Below, one piece after another: positions 7,323 to 14,952 of a DNA stretch of 22,248 bases. The notes under the pieces were generated by a model. That model was given only the letters and a program-made list of their open reading frames with translations. It searched no databases and was not told the DNA's origin. Both the position numbers and the translations under genes were made by a program. Source of the stretch: a virus. Location of the stretch: positions 1 through 22,248 of the IMG/VR virus record IMGVR_UViG_3300031673_000532. The stretch is one strand, 5' to 3'. How positions within the stretch are numbered: position 1 is the first letter of the stretch; each line of letters starts with the position of its first letter.

Positions 7323-9070
7323 CACCCCACCCCCTGATAGGCGAAGTCTTCGAGGTAGGCGTCGGTGGCGTCGGTGAGGATGCCGGGGGCGGTCTCGGGG
7401 ATGAGCACCCGGATGAGGACTTCGCGGCCCCGATCGGTGTAGGACTCGGAGACGTCGACGCCCTCGGCATTGACAGTGAGGGTTCGCTGGGCGGGCGTCT
7501 TCTGGCGGCGCAGCGCCTGGGCATAGGCGGGTTCGGGGGCGGCGGGGATGGCGAAGGCGCCACCGCCCAGGCCGGTGATGCCGGCGATGGAGCGGGGGGC
7601 GGCGATCGCCTCGGGCAGTTTGGGAGCCGGTCCCACCGGGGCGGCGATCGCCTCGGGCAGGTTGGGAACCTGGCCCGCCGCGGGGATGAGCTCGGGGGCG
7701 AGCATTCCGGCGAGCTCCGGAGCGAGCATCTCGTCGGAGATCATCTGCTCGGTCGGGATGGCGGCGAGGGAGGGGATCATCTCGGGCATCTCCACGCCGG
7801 GGATGCCGGCGATGCCCTGGGCCTCTCGCTCCTTCTGCCAGCGCGCCATGTTGGCGGCGATGAGCGCCTTCTGCTCGGGGGTCTCGGTGGCGCCGGATTC
7901 GATGTCGGCGGCCTGGGCTTCGGCTTCGGCCTCCTTCTTCGCAAAGTAGTATTTTGAGCCTTCATAGGCGAGGTCGGCGGCGATGGCATAGGGGGCGACG
8001 CGGGCCGCCCCACGCAGGACACCTCTGACTCCCCACTTGGAAGCCGCTCTGCCGACAGCCGCCCCTCCCCCCACAGCGACGCCCGTGCCGACAAGGCTTC
8101 CAGCCCCGAGGGTGGCGCCACCGGCCAGCGTCGTCGCGGCGGCGAGTCGGGTGTTGGCGGCGGCGGCGGTGTTGGCAGCGGCAGCGTTGCGGAGCTGAGC
8201 GCCGGTGAGGATCTCCCACGCTCGTACGGCCGTGGGCAGCATCATGAGCATCGCCCCGAGGGGAACCATCAGCAGCCCGGCCCCCGTGGCGGCGATGACG
8301 AAGGCTTTGCCGAGGGGGGTGTCCACCATCGCCTTCGCCACAGCCACCAGCGGCTTGAGGACGGCGACGCCGGCCTTGAGGACGGGGATGAGCGCCTCGC
8401 CCGCCACCTCCCGGAGATCTCCAAACTCGTTGGCGAGCTGCTCGGCGGCGCCGGCGCCCTTGGCGAGCTCCTCGGCGGCGGGCCCGGTGTTCCGGTCGAT
8501 CGCCTGCAGGATCTTGACGAAGTCGCCGGATTTCTGGGTGTCCTCATCGATGATGATCCCGAAGCGGGTGAGAGCTCCCCAGTTGGCGGTGGAGATGGCC
8601 TTGCCCACGGCGATGGCGGCGGACTGCATGTCGGTGCCCATGATCGCCGAGATGTTCTGGATACGGGGGGCGAGCTGCTCGATCTGATCCTGCGTGAGAT
8701 TGAAGGTGACCAACATGGCCATCATCTCTTGGGTCGCCTCATCGCCGAAAGTGGTCACCTTCTGGAGATCCTGGGCGAGCTTCTCGAGGCGGGACTGGTC
8801 GATGGCCTGGGCGGTGCCCTTGATGGCGGCGGACAGCTTCGCCTGAGCGACCTCCTGGCTGCGGTAGGCGTCGAGGTTTCCCTTGGCGACGGCGAGAGTG
8901 GCCACTCCGAAACCGGTCATCGCCATGCCCGCGGCGCGGATCTCGCCGGCGTGGGCCTTGATGGAGCCGGCCATGCCGGCGAACTCGGTCTTAGCCGTGC
9001 CGGCGATGCCCTTCAGCACTCCGCTGGCGTTATCTTGGGCGTCTATGACGATCTGGAGCTTCTCGGCCAT
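7322..9070 (-). CDS. Tail tape measure protein
   Basis: A 582-residue protein setting tail length and leaving through the tube at infection. It starts MAEKLQIVIDAQDNASGVLK, the usual opening of tape measures, followed by helical sequence including the PhageMin_Tail-like stretch (QEMMAMLVTFNLTQDQIEQL, MQSAAIAVGKAI, FGIIIDEDT). A hydrophobic segment near residues 255-285 (KAFVIAATGAGLLMVPLGAM) fits a membrane-inserting part. The C-terminal third is Pro/Ala-rich with repeated LPEAIAAP and MLAPEL units. At 582 residues it is short; with the usual 1.5 angstrom per residue a tail near 85-90 nm would follow. GAGG lies three bases before the ATG. Confidence 0.9.
   Translation of the reverse strand: MAEKLQIVIDAQDNASGVLKGIAGTAKTEFAGMAGSIKAHAGEIRAAGMAMTGFGVATLAVAKGNLDAYRSQEVAQAKLSAAIKGTAQAIDQSRLEKLAQDLQKVTTFGDEATQEMMAMLVTFNLTQDQIEQLAPRIQNISAIMGTDMQSAAIAVGKAISTANWGALTRFGIIIDEDTQKSGDFVKILQAIDRNTGPAAEELAKGAGAAEQLANEFGDLREVAGEALIPVLKAGVAVLKPLVAVAKAMVDTPLGKAFVIAATGAGLLMVPLGAMLMMLPTAVRAWEILTGAQLRNAAAANTAAAANTRLAAATTLAGGATLGAGSLVGTGVAVGGGAAVGRAASKWGVRGVLRGAARVAPYAIAADLAYEGSKYYFAKKEAEAEAQAADIESGATETPEQKALIAANMARWQKEREAQGIAGIPGVEMPEMIPSLAAIPTEQMISDEMLAPELAGMLAPELIPAAGQVPNLPEAIAAPVGPAPKLPEAIAAPRSIAGITGLGGGAFAIPAAPEPAYAQALRRQKTPAQRTLTVNAEGVDVSESYTDRGREVLIRVLIPETAPGILTDATDAYLEDFAYQGVG
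7596..7660. repeat. Short direct repeat in the tape-measure gene
   Basis: GGGGCGGCGATCGCCTCGGGCAG occurs at 7596-7618 and again at 7638-7660, encoding the LPEAIAAP unit twice in the Pro/Ala-rich part of the tape measure. Likely the result of a small in-frame duplication. Confidence 0.7.
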
Positions 9071-9100
9071 GTGCCTCGCTCAGAAGATCAGCAATGTCGG

Positions 9101-9490
9101 CTATTCGCTCTCGTCGGGTTTGGCTTGGTCGCCATCGGAAGGTGAGGGCGCATCGCCGGACGAGTCCGGAGAGGTCGATTCCTCCTCGGGCGACGGGGAA
9201 ATCTCCGTGAAACCATACAATCGCCGAAGGAAAGGGACTGCTTCGATCACCATGTTCCAGAGGGCGATGAAGTCGTCGTTGGGGAGCTTCTGGATCTCGC
9301 CGTGGGAGATCTTCGATCCCGCCTTCTTCAGACAGAGGAAGGCGAGATAGGTGCGCCCCTTCACGCTGTTGATGACCTTCGGGTCGGTGAGGGGGCCGAT
9401 GTGGGCCTCGAAGTGCTCGAGGTCACCGATGGTGGGGGATTCCCACCGGAGTTCTTTGCCGCCGATTTCGATGGTGCCGGTTGCCGCCAT
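9101..9490 (-). CDS. Tail assembly chaperone
   Basis: A 129-residue protein between tube and tape measure, the standard place of the tail assembly chaperone (lambda G-like). It opens with a beta segment (TIEIGGKELRWESPTIGDLE), followed by helices (YLAFLCLKKAGSKISHGEIQ, FIALWNMVIEAV) and an acidic, disordered Ser/Pro/Asp tail. AGAAAGGA lies six bases before the ATG. Chaperones of this type are often extended by a ribosomal frameshift; the -1 frame stays open past this stop into the tape-measure start, but no convincing slippery site is seen. Assigned from position and architecture rather than strong sequence similarity. Confidence 0.65.
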   Translation of the reverse strand: MAATGTIEIGGKELRWESPTIGDLEHFEAHIGPLTDPKVINSVKGRTYLAFLCLKKAGSKISHGEIQKLPNDDFIALWNMVIEAVPFLRRLYGFTEISPSPEEESTSPDSSGDAPSPSDGDQAKPDESE

Positions 9491-9508
9491 GTCAGTTCCT
9501 TTCTAAGC

Positions 9509-9595
9509 GGCGGGCGTAGGCACGCCCGCCCTACAATGGCGGGGATCGGTGTCCCCGCCCTACAGTTGGCGGGGATCGGTGTCCCCGCCCTACAG
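9509..9595. repeat. Three REP-like hairpin repeats in a tail intergenic gap
   Basis: Three units of about 27-30 bases lie in the 138-base gap between tube and chaperone genes. Units two and three (9536-9565 and 9566-9595) are tandem near-identical copies with arms GGCGGGGA and TCCCCGCC around TCGGTG, each followed by CTACAG. Unit one (9509-9535) has arms GGCGGGCGT and ACGCCCGCC around AGGC and then CTACA. Its arm changes are matched on both sides, so the hairpin shape is kept. Short palindromes of this look with a GTAGGG border are, from memory, common as scattered host repeats in Chloroflexota and several uncultured phyla. Confidence 0.85.
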
Positions 9596-9604
9596 CTACA
9601 AGCG

Positions 9605-9628
9605 ATGACGGTCCAGTAGGTCCGTCAT
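9605..9628 (-). other. Imperfect palindrome just after the tail-tube stop
   Basis: ATGACGG then T, CC, AGTA, GG, T, CCGTCAT forms a stem of seven plus two pairs around one T-T mismatch, directly beside the tail-tube stop codon (9629-9631). It may protect the 3' end of the tube message or slow transcription; no U-run follows on the minus strand. Confidence 0.45.
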
Positions 9629-10462
9629 TTACGTGATCACCAGGGAGCCGGGTTTGCCCTGGAGCTGGAGATCCCAGAGCACGTCATCGCCGCCGGCCTG
9701 GAATGGCATCGTCATCCCGCCGATGACGGCGAGGTCGGTGAAGGTGAGGGTGACGGTGGTGACGCCATCGGTGTAGACGATGACCGCGGCGACGTTGCGG
9801 GCGGGGGTGTCGGCGAGGATGTCATAGGCGAGATAGGTGCCGAGGCTCAGGCGGAGCTTGATCTCCTCGGGCCCCAGGCTGAAGCCCCCGGGGAAGCGGG
9901 CAGAGTCGGCCACCTTGGCGTCGAGGTTGGGGTTGGGGCGGACGTTGTTGTTGATCTCGACCTCGAAGGACCGGCAATCATAGGGGGATTCGCCGATCGT
10001 CACCGCACCGTGATACCAGTCGAGCAGGGTGCCAACCGCTGGTTCTTCCGCTCCAGCCGAGGCCTCTGTGAGCTCCAGGGCGGCGATGTCGAAGCTGGCG
10101 CGCAGGGGGCTGTCCGGACTGCCGGAGAGTCGCAGGGAGCGAATCAGGGCGGTCTCAAACAGCCAGTCATGGGCGGCCGTGCCGACGTGACACATGATCG
10201 ATGTGAGGGCGCCGGCGGGGTAGCTGGCGCGGGTGGCGTAGCCGATGAGGGTCTTCGTGTCGGCTGTGACCTCTATCTCGGGGGCGACGGAGGGCATGAT
10301 GGCCCCGGCCGACCAGGCGGCCTGAGCGCCGATGCCGAGACGCAGGTTGTCGGGGGATGGTATGGGCATCGATCCGCCGACCACGAGGCCGCCGGAGTTG
10401 TAGGAGGGCTCCGCACCCTGCTCATCCCACTTGAACGCTTGAACGAAGCCGGTTTCGGCCAT
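9629..10462 (-). CDS. Major tail tube protein
   Basis: A 277-residue protein forming the non-contractile tail tube. It has the two-part beta-rich layout of siphophage tube proteins: an early FKWDEQGAEPSYNSGG region, a middle with SLRLSGSPDSPLRASFDIAA, the segment SFEVEINNNVRPNPNLDAK typical of tube subunits, and a C-terminal VTTVTLTFTDLAVIGG strand set. No tail sheath gene accompanies it, which supports a siphovirus. Upstream gene stop and this ATG are separated by one base. The gap after it holds hairpin repeats rather than the next gene directly. Confidence 0.75.
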   Translation of the reverse strand: MAETGFVQAFKWDEQGAEPSYNSGGLVVGGSMPIPSPDNLRLGIGAQAAWSAGAIMPSVAPEIEVTADTKTLIGYATRASYPAGALTSIMCHVGTAAHDWLFETALIRSLRLSGSPDSPLRASFDIAALELTEASAGAEEPAVGTLLDWYHGAVTIGESPYDCRSFEVEINNNVRPNPNLDAKVADSARFPGGFSLGPEEIKLRLSLGTYLAYDILADTPARNVAAVIVYTDGVTTVTLTFTDLAVIGGMTMPFQAGGDDVLWDLQLQGKPGSLVIT

Positions 10463-10463
10463 G

Positions 10464-10742
10464 TCAGATCTCCTCTGCCGGGCGGTCGTCGCCGTCCGGG
10501 CTTACTGGTGCAGCGTCCGGTGCGACCGGTGCGAGCGGTGCGATGGGCACGCCCGCGAGGCGGGCGATCTCGGCGACGCGGCTGGGTATGGGAGCGCCCT
10601 GGAGCTGCGGGGCGACGTGGGCGATGAGCGGCCGGAGCCAGACGCCCAGCGCCCGATCGGGGACGCCGCTGTAGTGGCGCAGCAGCCGGTCGAGATCGGC
10701 GGCGACGGCGGGAACTTTGAGCTCGCCTTTGGCTTTGGGCAT
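10464..10742 (-). CDS. Unknown small protein between tail terminator and tube
   Basis: A 92-residue protein starting MPKAKGELKVPAVAADLDRL. The first 65 residues look helical (LLRHYSGVPDRALGVWLRPL); the rest is Pro/Ala-rich (PIAPLAPVAPDAAP) and ends in acidic residues. No family recognised. The ATG overlaps the upstream stop as TGATG. Its place in the operon implies a role in tail completion or assembly, not shown by sequence. Confidence 0.6.
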   Translation of the reverse strand: MPKAKGELKVPAVAADLDRLLRHYSGVPDRALGVWLRPLIAHVAPQLQGAPIPSRVAEIARLAGVPIAPLAPVAPDAAPVSPDGDDRPAEEI

Positions 10743-11197
10743 CAGGAGTCTCCTCGGTTGCGGGTTTGGCGCAGCTCGGCGGTGACGGCGGCGGCGCGGT
10801 AGAGGGCGTTTCCGCCCTTGAGGTTCATCGAACTGTCGGCATCGGTGACGGCGAGCTTGCCGGCCGCGCCGATAGTCACCTCGGATTCGAGGACCTTGGT
10901 GACGAGGTCGAGGTAGGCGTAGAGATAGCTGGCGAGGGTCTCGGGGTCCGAGGCCATGACGATGATGTGGACGATGATTTCATTGGCGCGCTTGCCGCCG
11001 GAGCCGACGAAGCCCTCCTGTCTGTATCGCGGCACGTCGACGGCGATGACGGGGGCCTGCGTGGTCGGGGTGAGATCCGGCTCGCCCGTCTTATAGCTGA
11101 GCGGGATCGGCACGCTGGCGGCGACGAGGAGCGCCGGGAGGTGGGACGCCAGCTCCGCCTTGACGGTGGCGACGATTGTCTGGGTGGATGTGGCCAT
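10742..11197 (-). CDS. Tail terminator / completion protein (gp37- or U-like)
   Basis: A 151-residue protein. It opens with a helix (TIVATVKAELASHLPALLVA), then strands (QAPVIAVDVPRYRQE, NEIIVHIIVMASDPETLASY) and a helix containing LYAYLDLVTKVLES, ending in a strand pair (LYRAAAVTAELRQTR). This is the alpha/beta layout of tail terminators, which cap the tube and dock it to the head. Position between gpG-like protein and tube agrees. The start overlaps the previous stop as TGATG. Confidence 0.6.
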   Translation of the reverse strand: MATSTQTIVATVKAELASHLPALLVAASVPIPLSYKTGEPDLTPTTQAPVIAVDVPRYRQEGFVGSGGKRANEIIVHIIVMASDPETLASYLYAYLDLVTKVLESEVTIGAAGKLAVTDADSSMNLKGGNALYRAAAVTAELRQTRNRGDS

Positions 11198-11709
11198 CAG
11201 TCGTTGAACTTCCCTTCGATGCGGAAGTGGTCGGCGAGGATCCGCATCCAGCGGTGGCGCTGCCGAGTGCCGACCGCGATGGGCCGGCGGGCGGGCATGC
11301 CGCGCGTCGTGCCGGTGAAGTGGAGGCCGCCGAGATCGTAGCTGCCGACCTGGACGGTGCCGCCGACGACCATGCGGAGGGGAGCGATCTCCCGGACGGA
11401 GCCGGGGCCGCCGGCGAGGGCGTCGCGGAGCTTGCCGGAGCGGACGAGGGTCTTCGTGCCCGGGTAGTGCTGGGCTTTCCAGGCGGCATAGGCCGGTGAG
11501 AGCGGCTTCCAGGCGGTGGAGCCGTCATGGGAGCCCTCGCGGTCGAAGCGCCGCTCCTGGGTCTCCTCGAAGTCGTCGGCGATCCTCGTGAAGGCGGGGC
11601 TGAGGTCGGACGTCGCCCGGATGCGGCCGGCGAGCGCGCGCTGAAGCTGCATCTCTCCCATGATGGAGACGGAGAACTGGACGCCGGCTTCGGTGGTGGC
11701 GGGCAGCAT
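11197..11709 (-). CDS. Virion morphogenesis protein, Mu gpG-like
   Basis: A 170-residue protein related to Mu gpG and P2 S (phage virion morphogenesis family). Key segments are RIADDFEETQERRFDREGSH, then WKPLSPAYAAWKAQHYPGTK, LVRSGKLRDAL, and a C-terminal strand/helix part (LHFTGTTRGMPARRPIAVG). The W-x-P-L-S-x-x-Y-x-x-x-K and L-x-x-S/T-G-x-L patterns define the family. It acts at the head-tail junction, probably as a tail-completion factor. The ATG overlaps the gp36-like stop as TGATG; another ATG at residue 17 is less likely. Confidence 0.8.
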   Translation of the reverse strand: MLPATTEAGVQFSVSIMGEMQLQRALAGRIRATSDLSPAFTRIADDFEETQERRFDREGSHDGSTAWKPLSPAYAAWKAQHYPGTKTLVRSGKLRDALAGGPGSVREIAPLRMVVGGTVQVGSYDLGGLHFTGTTRGMPARRPIAVGTRQRHRWMRILADHFRIEGKFND

Positions 11710-12179
11710 CAGAACACCTGCCCCGGCGGGAAGGCCTGCCGCATCTCGACATCCTGGAGCGGATCCGCTTCGATCGTCCGCATGGTCATCGACACGGCTC
11801 CGGGATCGCTGGCGGAGCCCTCGCCGATCCCCGTCGCATCGGAGAGCTCGGCGCGGCCGGCGACGATGGCCTCGAGCAGCTTGCGGCCGCCCTCATCCCA
11901 GTCCTTGGGATAGTTGGCGTCGCCGGTGAACTGGGTGAAGGCGGTGCCCCAGATCCGAATAGCAGCCATGCGGGCGGAGATACCTGTGAGTAGTGCGAGG
12001 GATGCGCTGCCGGTGATGGGCGTCGAGTAGAGCGTGGCGAGGCGGGCGTCTATCTCGGCGTCGACCTGGGGGATGATGTCGGCGGTTACCTCAGCGCTGG
12101 TCGGCTGCGAGGAAACGCCGGGGCTCCAGTTCTGGGTCGGTATAAGTGCGCTGACGTCGTCCACTGTGCAGTATGCCAT
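11709..12179 (-). CDS. Mu gp36-like head-tail connector (DUF1320)
   Basis: A 156-residue protein of the DUF1320/gp36 type, likely an adaptor on the portal. It begins MAYCTVDDVSALIPTQNW, with the usual opening Y-x-T-x-x-D, a helix containing VDAEIDARLATLYSTPI, and then LLTGISARMAAIRIWG, and a C-terminal tail of low complexity. Order with gp35- and gpG-like genes mirrors Mu. AGGAAGG lies seven bases before the ATG, and a strong hairpin (12201-12244) lies just upstream. Confidence 0.75.
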   Translation of the reverse strand: MAYCTVDDVSALIPTQNWSPGVSSQPTSAEVTADIIPQVDAEIDARLATLYSTPITGSASLALLTGISARMAAIRIWGTAFTQFTGDANYPKDWDEGGRKLLEAIVAGRAELSDATGIGEGSASDPGAVSMTMRTIEADPLQDVEMRQAFPPGQVF

Positions 12180-12200
12180 TGCCGCCCTTCCTGTCTACAT

Positions 12201-12244
12201 GGGCCCGGCCGGTCGAGCCGAGGTCACGGCAACCGGCCGGGCCC
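12201..12244 (-). other. Perfect 13-bp hairpin upstream of the gp36-like gene
   Basis: GGGCCCGGCCGGT (12201-12213) and ACCGGCCGGGCCC (12232-12244) are exact reverse complements around an 18-base loop. It fills most of the 72-base gap before the gp36-like gene and ends about 22 bases before its ATG, leaving the ribosome site free. No U-run follows, so an RNA processing, stability or pausing signal is more likely than a terminator. Confidence 0.6.
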
Positions 12245-12251
12245 CTCTGCG

Positions 12252-12548
12252 CTATCTCTCGACGGACTCGCAGCGGAGCTGCGGCTCGTCGATGATTCTC
12301 TCGAATCTCTCCTTGCCGATCTCGCTTTCGCGGACGATCGTCGGCTCGGTCGAGGTGAAGAGCAGGCCGGCGCGCCGGAAGGATGGGCGCCGGCTGCGGA
12401 CTGTCATGACGCGGCCCGAGGGCTTCGGATCGGGAGTAGGCTCGGGCTTCGCCTTCGGTTTGGCCGCGGGTTTGGCGGCCGGCTTGGTCGAGGCCGGCAG
12501 CCGTTTCCGCTGACCGTTCGGGACTTTTCGTGTCGCCGCCTTGGTCAT
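12252..12548 (-). CDS. Mu gp35-like protein with Lys/Pro/Ala-rich N-terminus
   Basis: A 98-residue protein. Residues 20-45 are a low-complexity KPAAKPAAKPKAKPEPTP run. The C-terminal half contains VRSRRPSFRRAGLLFTSTEP and ends with a short helix (GKERFERIIDEPQL), which matches the HI1506/Mu gp35 pattern FRRAG-x-x-F followed by a region ending DP-x-L. Position between decoration protein and gp36-like gene is also that of Mu gp35. Function in the family is not well defined; a small head-associated protein is the likely role. Confidence 0.65.
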   Translation of the reverse strand: MTKAATRKVPNGQRKRLPASTKPAAKPAAKPKAKPEPTPDPKPSGRVMTVRSRRPSFRRAGLLFTSTEPTIVRESEIGKERFERIIDEPQLRCESVER

Positions 12549-12563
12549 GTGGTCGCTATCCTC

Positions 12564-13376
12564 TTATGCCTGGAGCAGGCAGCGGTAGGTGATGACCAGG
12601 ACGATCTCGCCTTCGATGAAGGTGGTCGTGCTGGCGGCCACCACCGAGAGAGTGTCCGTGGCGGCGAAGGCGTTGGCGGCGCTGACGGCGGAGCCGGCGA
12701 CGACCTTGCCGAGGGTGTCGAGTCCGGCGGTGGTGAGGGCGACGGCGCCTCCGGTGACGGGCGTCGCTCCGATCTCCAGGTGGAGGGTGGAGAGCTTGCT
12801 GGCGGTCGAGGCGACGACCTTGGCGAAGGCGTTCACCGAGACAATCTCGCCCACGAAGTCGAGCGGGAGGTCCGTCACGATATCGCCGTCGGCGATGGTG
12901 GCGAGATCGATGGGGATGCACATCATCCCGTAGGAGTAGCTCACCGCGTCCGGGACGTTCTGGGCGAGCTTGAGCTGGACGCGGACGAGGCTCGAGCTGA
13001 TGATCTCGATGATCGTGCCCACGAAGACCTTGTTGGTGCTCGACCCGGCGACGACGACCGTGCCGTCATATCCAGCATAGACGGGCAGGCCGAGGTCGGT
13101 CTGGGCGGCGGTCGACTTGGTGAAGACGGCGTTGCCGGCCATCTGCACCCGGACGCGCTTGCCGCCCTGCGAGTGGCCGGTGAGGGTGTTATCGATCTCC
13201 TCGAGCGCCACGCCGACGAAGACACTGCCGGAGTCATCACCCATCGGCGTGGCGTAGCCGTCGGAGTTGACGCAGACGCCCACGCCTCGGTAGATGTGGA
13301 CGTTATCCTCCATCAAGTAGGACTGTACCTCTCCCGCCTTGGTCTGCGGGTCGCGGTTCGCGGAGACGTCGGCCAT
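12564..13376 (-). CDS. Head decoration/capsid-stabilising protein (DUF2190-like N-terminus)
   Basis: A 270-residue protein right after the capsid gene. Residues 15-125 (YLMEDNVHIYRGVGVCVNSD, FVGVALEEIDN, GGKRVRVQMAGNAVFTKS, LGLPVYAGYDGTVV) match the barrel-like DUF2190/decoration pattern. Residues 145-270 form a second region (LPLDFVGEIVSVNAFAKVVA, then IEGEIVLVITYRCLLQA), perhaps a surface or fibre-like domain. It probably trims the outside of the capsid. GAAAGGA lies seven bases before the ATG. Confidence 0.7.
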   Translation of the reverse strand: MADVSANRDPQTKAGEVQSYLMEDNVHIYRGVGVCVNSDGYATPMGDDSGSVFVGVALEEIDNTLTGHSQGGKRVRVQMAGNAVFTKSTAAQTDLGLPVYAGYDGTVVVAGSSTNKVFVGTIIEIISSSLVRVQLKLAQNVPDAVSYSYGMMCIPIDLATIADGDIVTDLPLDFVGEIVSVNAFAKVVASTASKLSTLHLEIGATPVTGGAVALTTAGLDTLGKVVAGSAVSAANAFAATDTLSVVAASTTTFIEGEIVLVITYRCLLQA

Positions 13377-13436
13377 TTCGGGTTTCCTTTCCCGCGCCAG
13401 GTGTCCGCTGTGGGAGGCCTGCGCGGCTGGTTATCT

Positions 13437-13451
13437 CGGGGCCAGGCCCCG
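13437..13451 (-). other. Near-perfect palindrome after the capsid gene
   Basis: CGGGGCC (13437-13443), one base, GGCCCCG (13445-13451). As RNA it would fold with a small loop. It is the second of two GC-rich palindromes in the gap following the capsid gene and could add to message stability or weak termination. Confidence 0.4.
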
Positions 13452-13462
13452 GATGCAGCGAA

Positions 13463-13492
13463 GGCGAGGGGGGCCCGAAGGACCCCCTCGCC
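13463..13492 (-). terminator. UUCG-capped hairpin just after the capsid gene
   Basis: On the minus strand, GGCGAGGGGGTCC, loop TTCG, GGCCCCCCTCGCC form a 13-position stem with one mismatch, closed by a C(UUCG)G tetraloop, starting 12 bases after the capsid stop codon. Only a weak U-rich tail (TTCGCTG) follows. A partial terminator or 3' stabiliser that lifts capsid message over downstream genes fits best. Confidence 0.55.
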
Positions 13493-13503
13493 GGTCAGCT
13501 CGC

Positions 13504-14952
13504 TTACGACTTCTGGATCTTGATGACGTAGCGCCAGTCGCCGGGGGCGACGGTGTAGTTCCCCTGGGTGGAGAACCAGGCCCGACCGGTCTTCATCGCA
13601 TGCTCCGAGTCCGGGCCGAGGGTCTTCAGCGCGCTCGGCTCATTCTGGTACTGGACGATGAAGGGCTTCACCGGCCCGTTCGTCCACAGGATGAACCACT
13701 CGTCGGCGGCAGTCATCTCGGGTAGAGCCATCGGCCGGATGCGGCCCTTCCAGGTGTTGGTGGCGGTGCCACTCGTGCCGGACACCTGCTCCGCGGTGGC
13801 CAGCTTATCGAAGACCGGGAGATCCTCGGGGCGGCAGACCACGTCGAAGACGGCGTTGGCTCCGGATCCGATGCGGAGGTACTTTCCCTTATCATCCTTG
13901 AAGCGGTTAAAGGCGGCGATGGCGGTGCCGAGATCGACGGCGACATCCTCGATGTCGTCGCTGTCTCCGCCGGTGGTCAGGAAGTTGCTCTGCGTGCCGG
14001 AGTCTCCCTCGGAGTGGTCCGTGTCGACCATGTACTGGCCGTCATAGCAGAGCGTGGTCTCGGCGGCGGCGAACAGGGCCGCGATCAGCTCGTCGGGATG
14101 CTGCTTGGCGAAGGCGCCCATCTGCTGCATTGCCATCGCATACTCACCCAGCAGATCGGCCTGAAGCTCGCTGATCGGGATCTGGACGGTGGCCTCCCAA
14201 TCGCGCACTGTGACGGGGAAGGGCGTCTTGGTGTTGAGGACAGCGCCCTGGATCTCGTCGAGCCATTCCCTCATCCGGGGCGGCGCTCCGAGCGCGCGAT
14301 AGTCGATGGTGCGCTGATTTTTGACGACGCGGTTGGCAAAGGTGCTCGTGAGAGCCTGGATGCTCTCGTAGCCGGCGACGAAGAAGCCCTCGATGAGGAT
14401 CATCGTCTCCTGGTAGGAGAGGCTGGGCATCTCGACGCTGGCGGTCAGCGGGGCGATGCGGCCGACACCGGCGCGGGCGCCCTCGATGTCGAGTGCTCCA
14501 CCGGGGCCGCGGTTGGCGGCGGCGAAGACGAAGGTGGGATCGAGCCCGAGTCGGCGGGCGGTGGCGACTAGGGCGGGGCTGATTCCGCCGCTGACGATGT
14601 GGGCCGGCGATGCGCCGCCCATCTCTCCCTGTGGGACCATGCCCTTCTCCATTGCCTCGATCTGAGCGGTGACGTGCGCATCCCGCTTGTCGTCGGGGAT
14701 GTCCATCGCGGCCTCGGCGAGGCGCTTGGCATGGGCCTCGGAGAGCTGCGACTGGCCCTGCCTCACGGCGGCGAAGCGGGCGGTGATGTCGGCGAGCGAC
14801 TTCTCCCGCTTGGCGGTGGCCTGCTGCGCCTCGAGCTGGGCGGTCTTTGCTCGCTCGGCGGTGAGCTGTGTCTCCAGCTCGGCGGTCCTGTCGGCGGGCG
14901 GGGCGGGCGGATCCTGCTTGTCGCCCTGGGGCGGCTTCGTGGGTTCCGGCAT
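13504..14952 (-). CDS. Nested internal-start product: scaffold-capsid without protease
   Basis: Within the fusion gene an in-frame ATG at 14952-14950 (residue 192) begins MPEPTKPPQGDKQDPPAP. AGAGGAG (14967-14961) lies eight bases before it, a better ribosome site than that of the full-length start. The start falls exactly between the protease domain and the coiled coil. In Mu the scaffold Z is made from an internal in-frame start of the protease gene I, so the same device is expected here. The product would have 482 residues: scaffold plus gpT. That it is made is inference; the ATG and site are seen. Confidence 0.6.
   Translation of the reverse strand: MPEPTKPPQGDKQDPPAPPADRTAELETQLTAERAKTAQLEAQQATAKREKSLADITARFAAVRQGQSQLSEAHAKRLAEAAMDIPDDKRDAHVTAQIEAMEKGMVPQGEMGGASPAHIVSGGISPALVATARRLGLDPTFVFAAANRGPGGALDIEGARAGVGRIAPLTASVEMPSLSYQETMILIEGFFVAGYESIQALTSTFANRVVKNQRTIDYRALGAPPRMREWLDEIQGAVLNTKTPFPVTVRDWEATVQIPISELQADLLGEYAMAMQQMGAFAKQHPDELIAALFAAAETTLCYDGQYMVDTDHSEGDSGTQSNFLTTGGDSDDIEDVAVDLGTAIAAFNRFKDDKGKYLRIGSGANAVFDVVCRPEDLPVFDKLATAEQVSGTSGTATNTWKGRIRPMALPEMTAADEWFILWTNGPVKPFIVQYQNEPSALKTLGPDSEHAMKTGRAWFSTQGNYTVAPGDWRYVIKIQKS

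Noticed and set aside
9509-9595. CRISPR array
   Set aside because: The units are tandem palindromes with no unique spacers of regular length between them.
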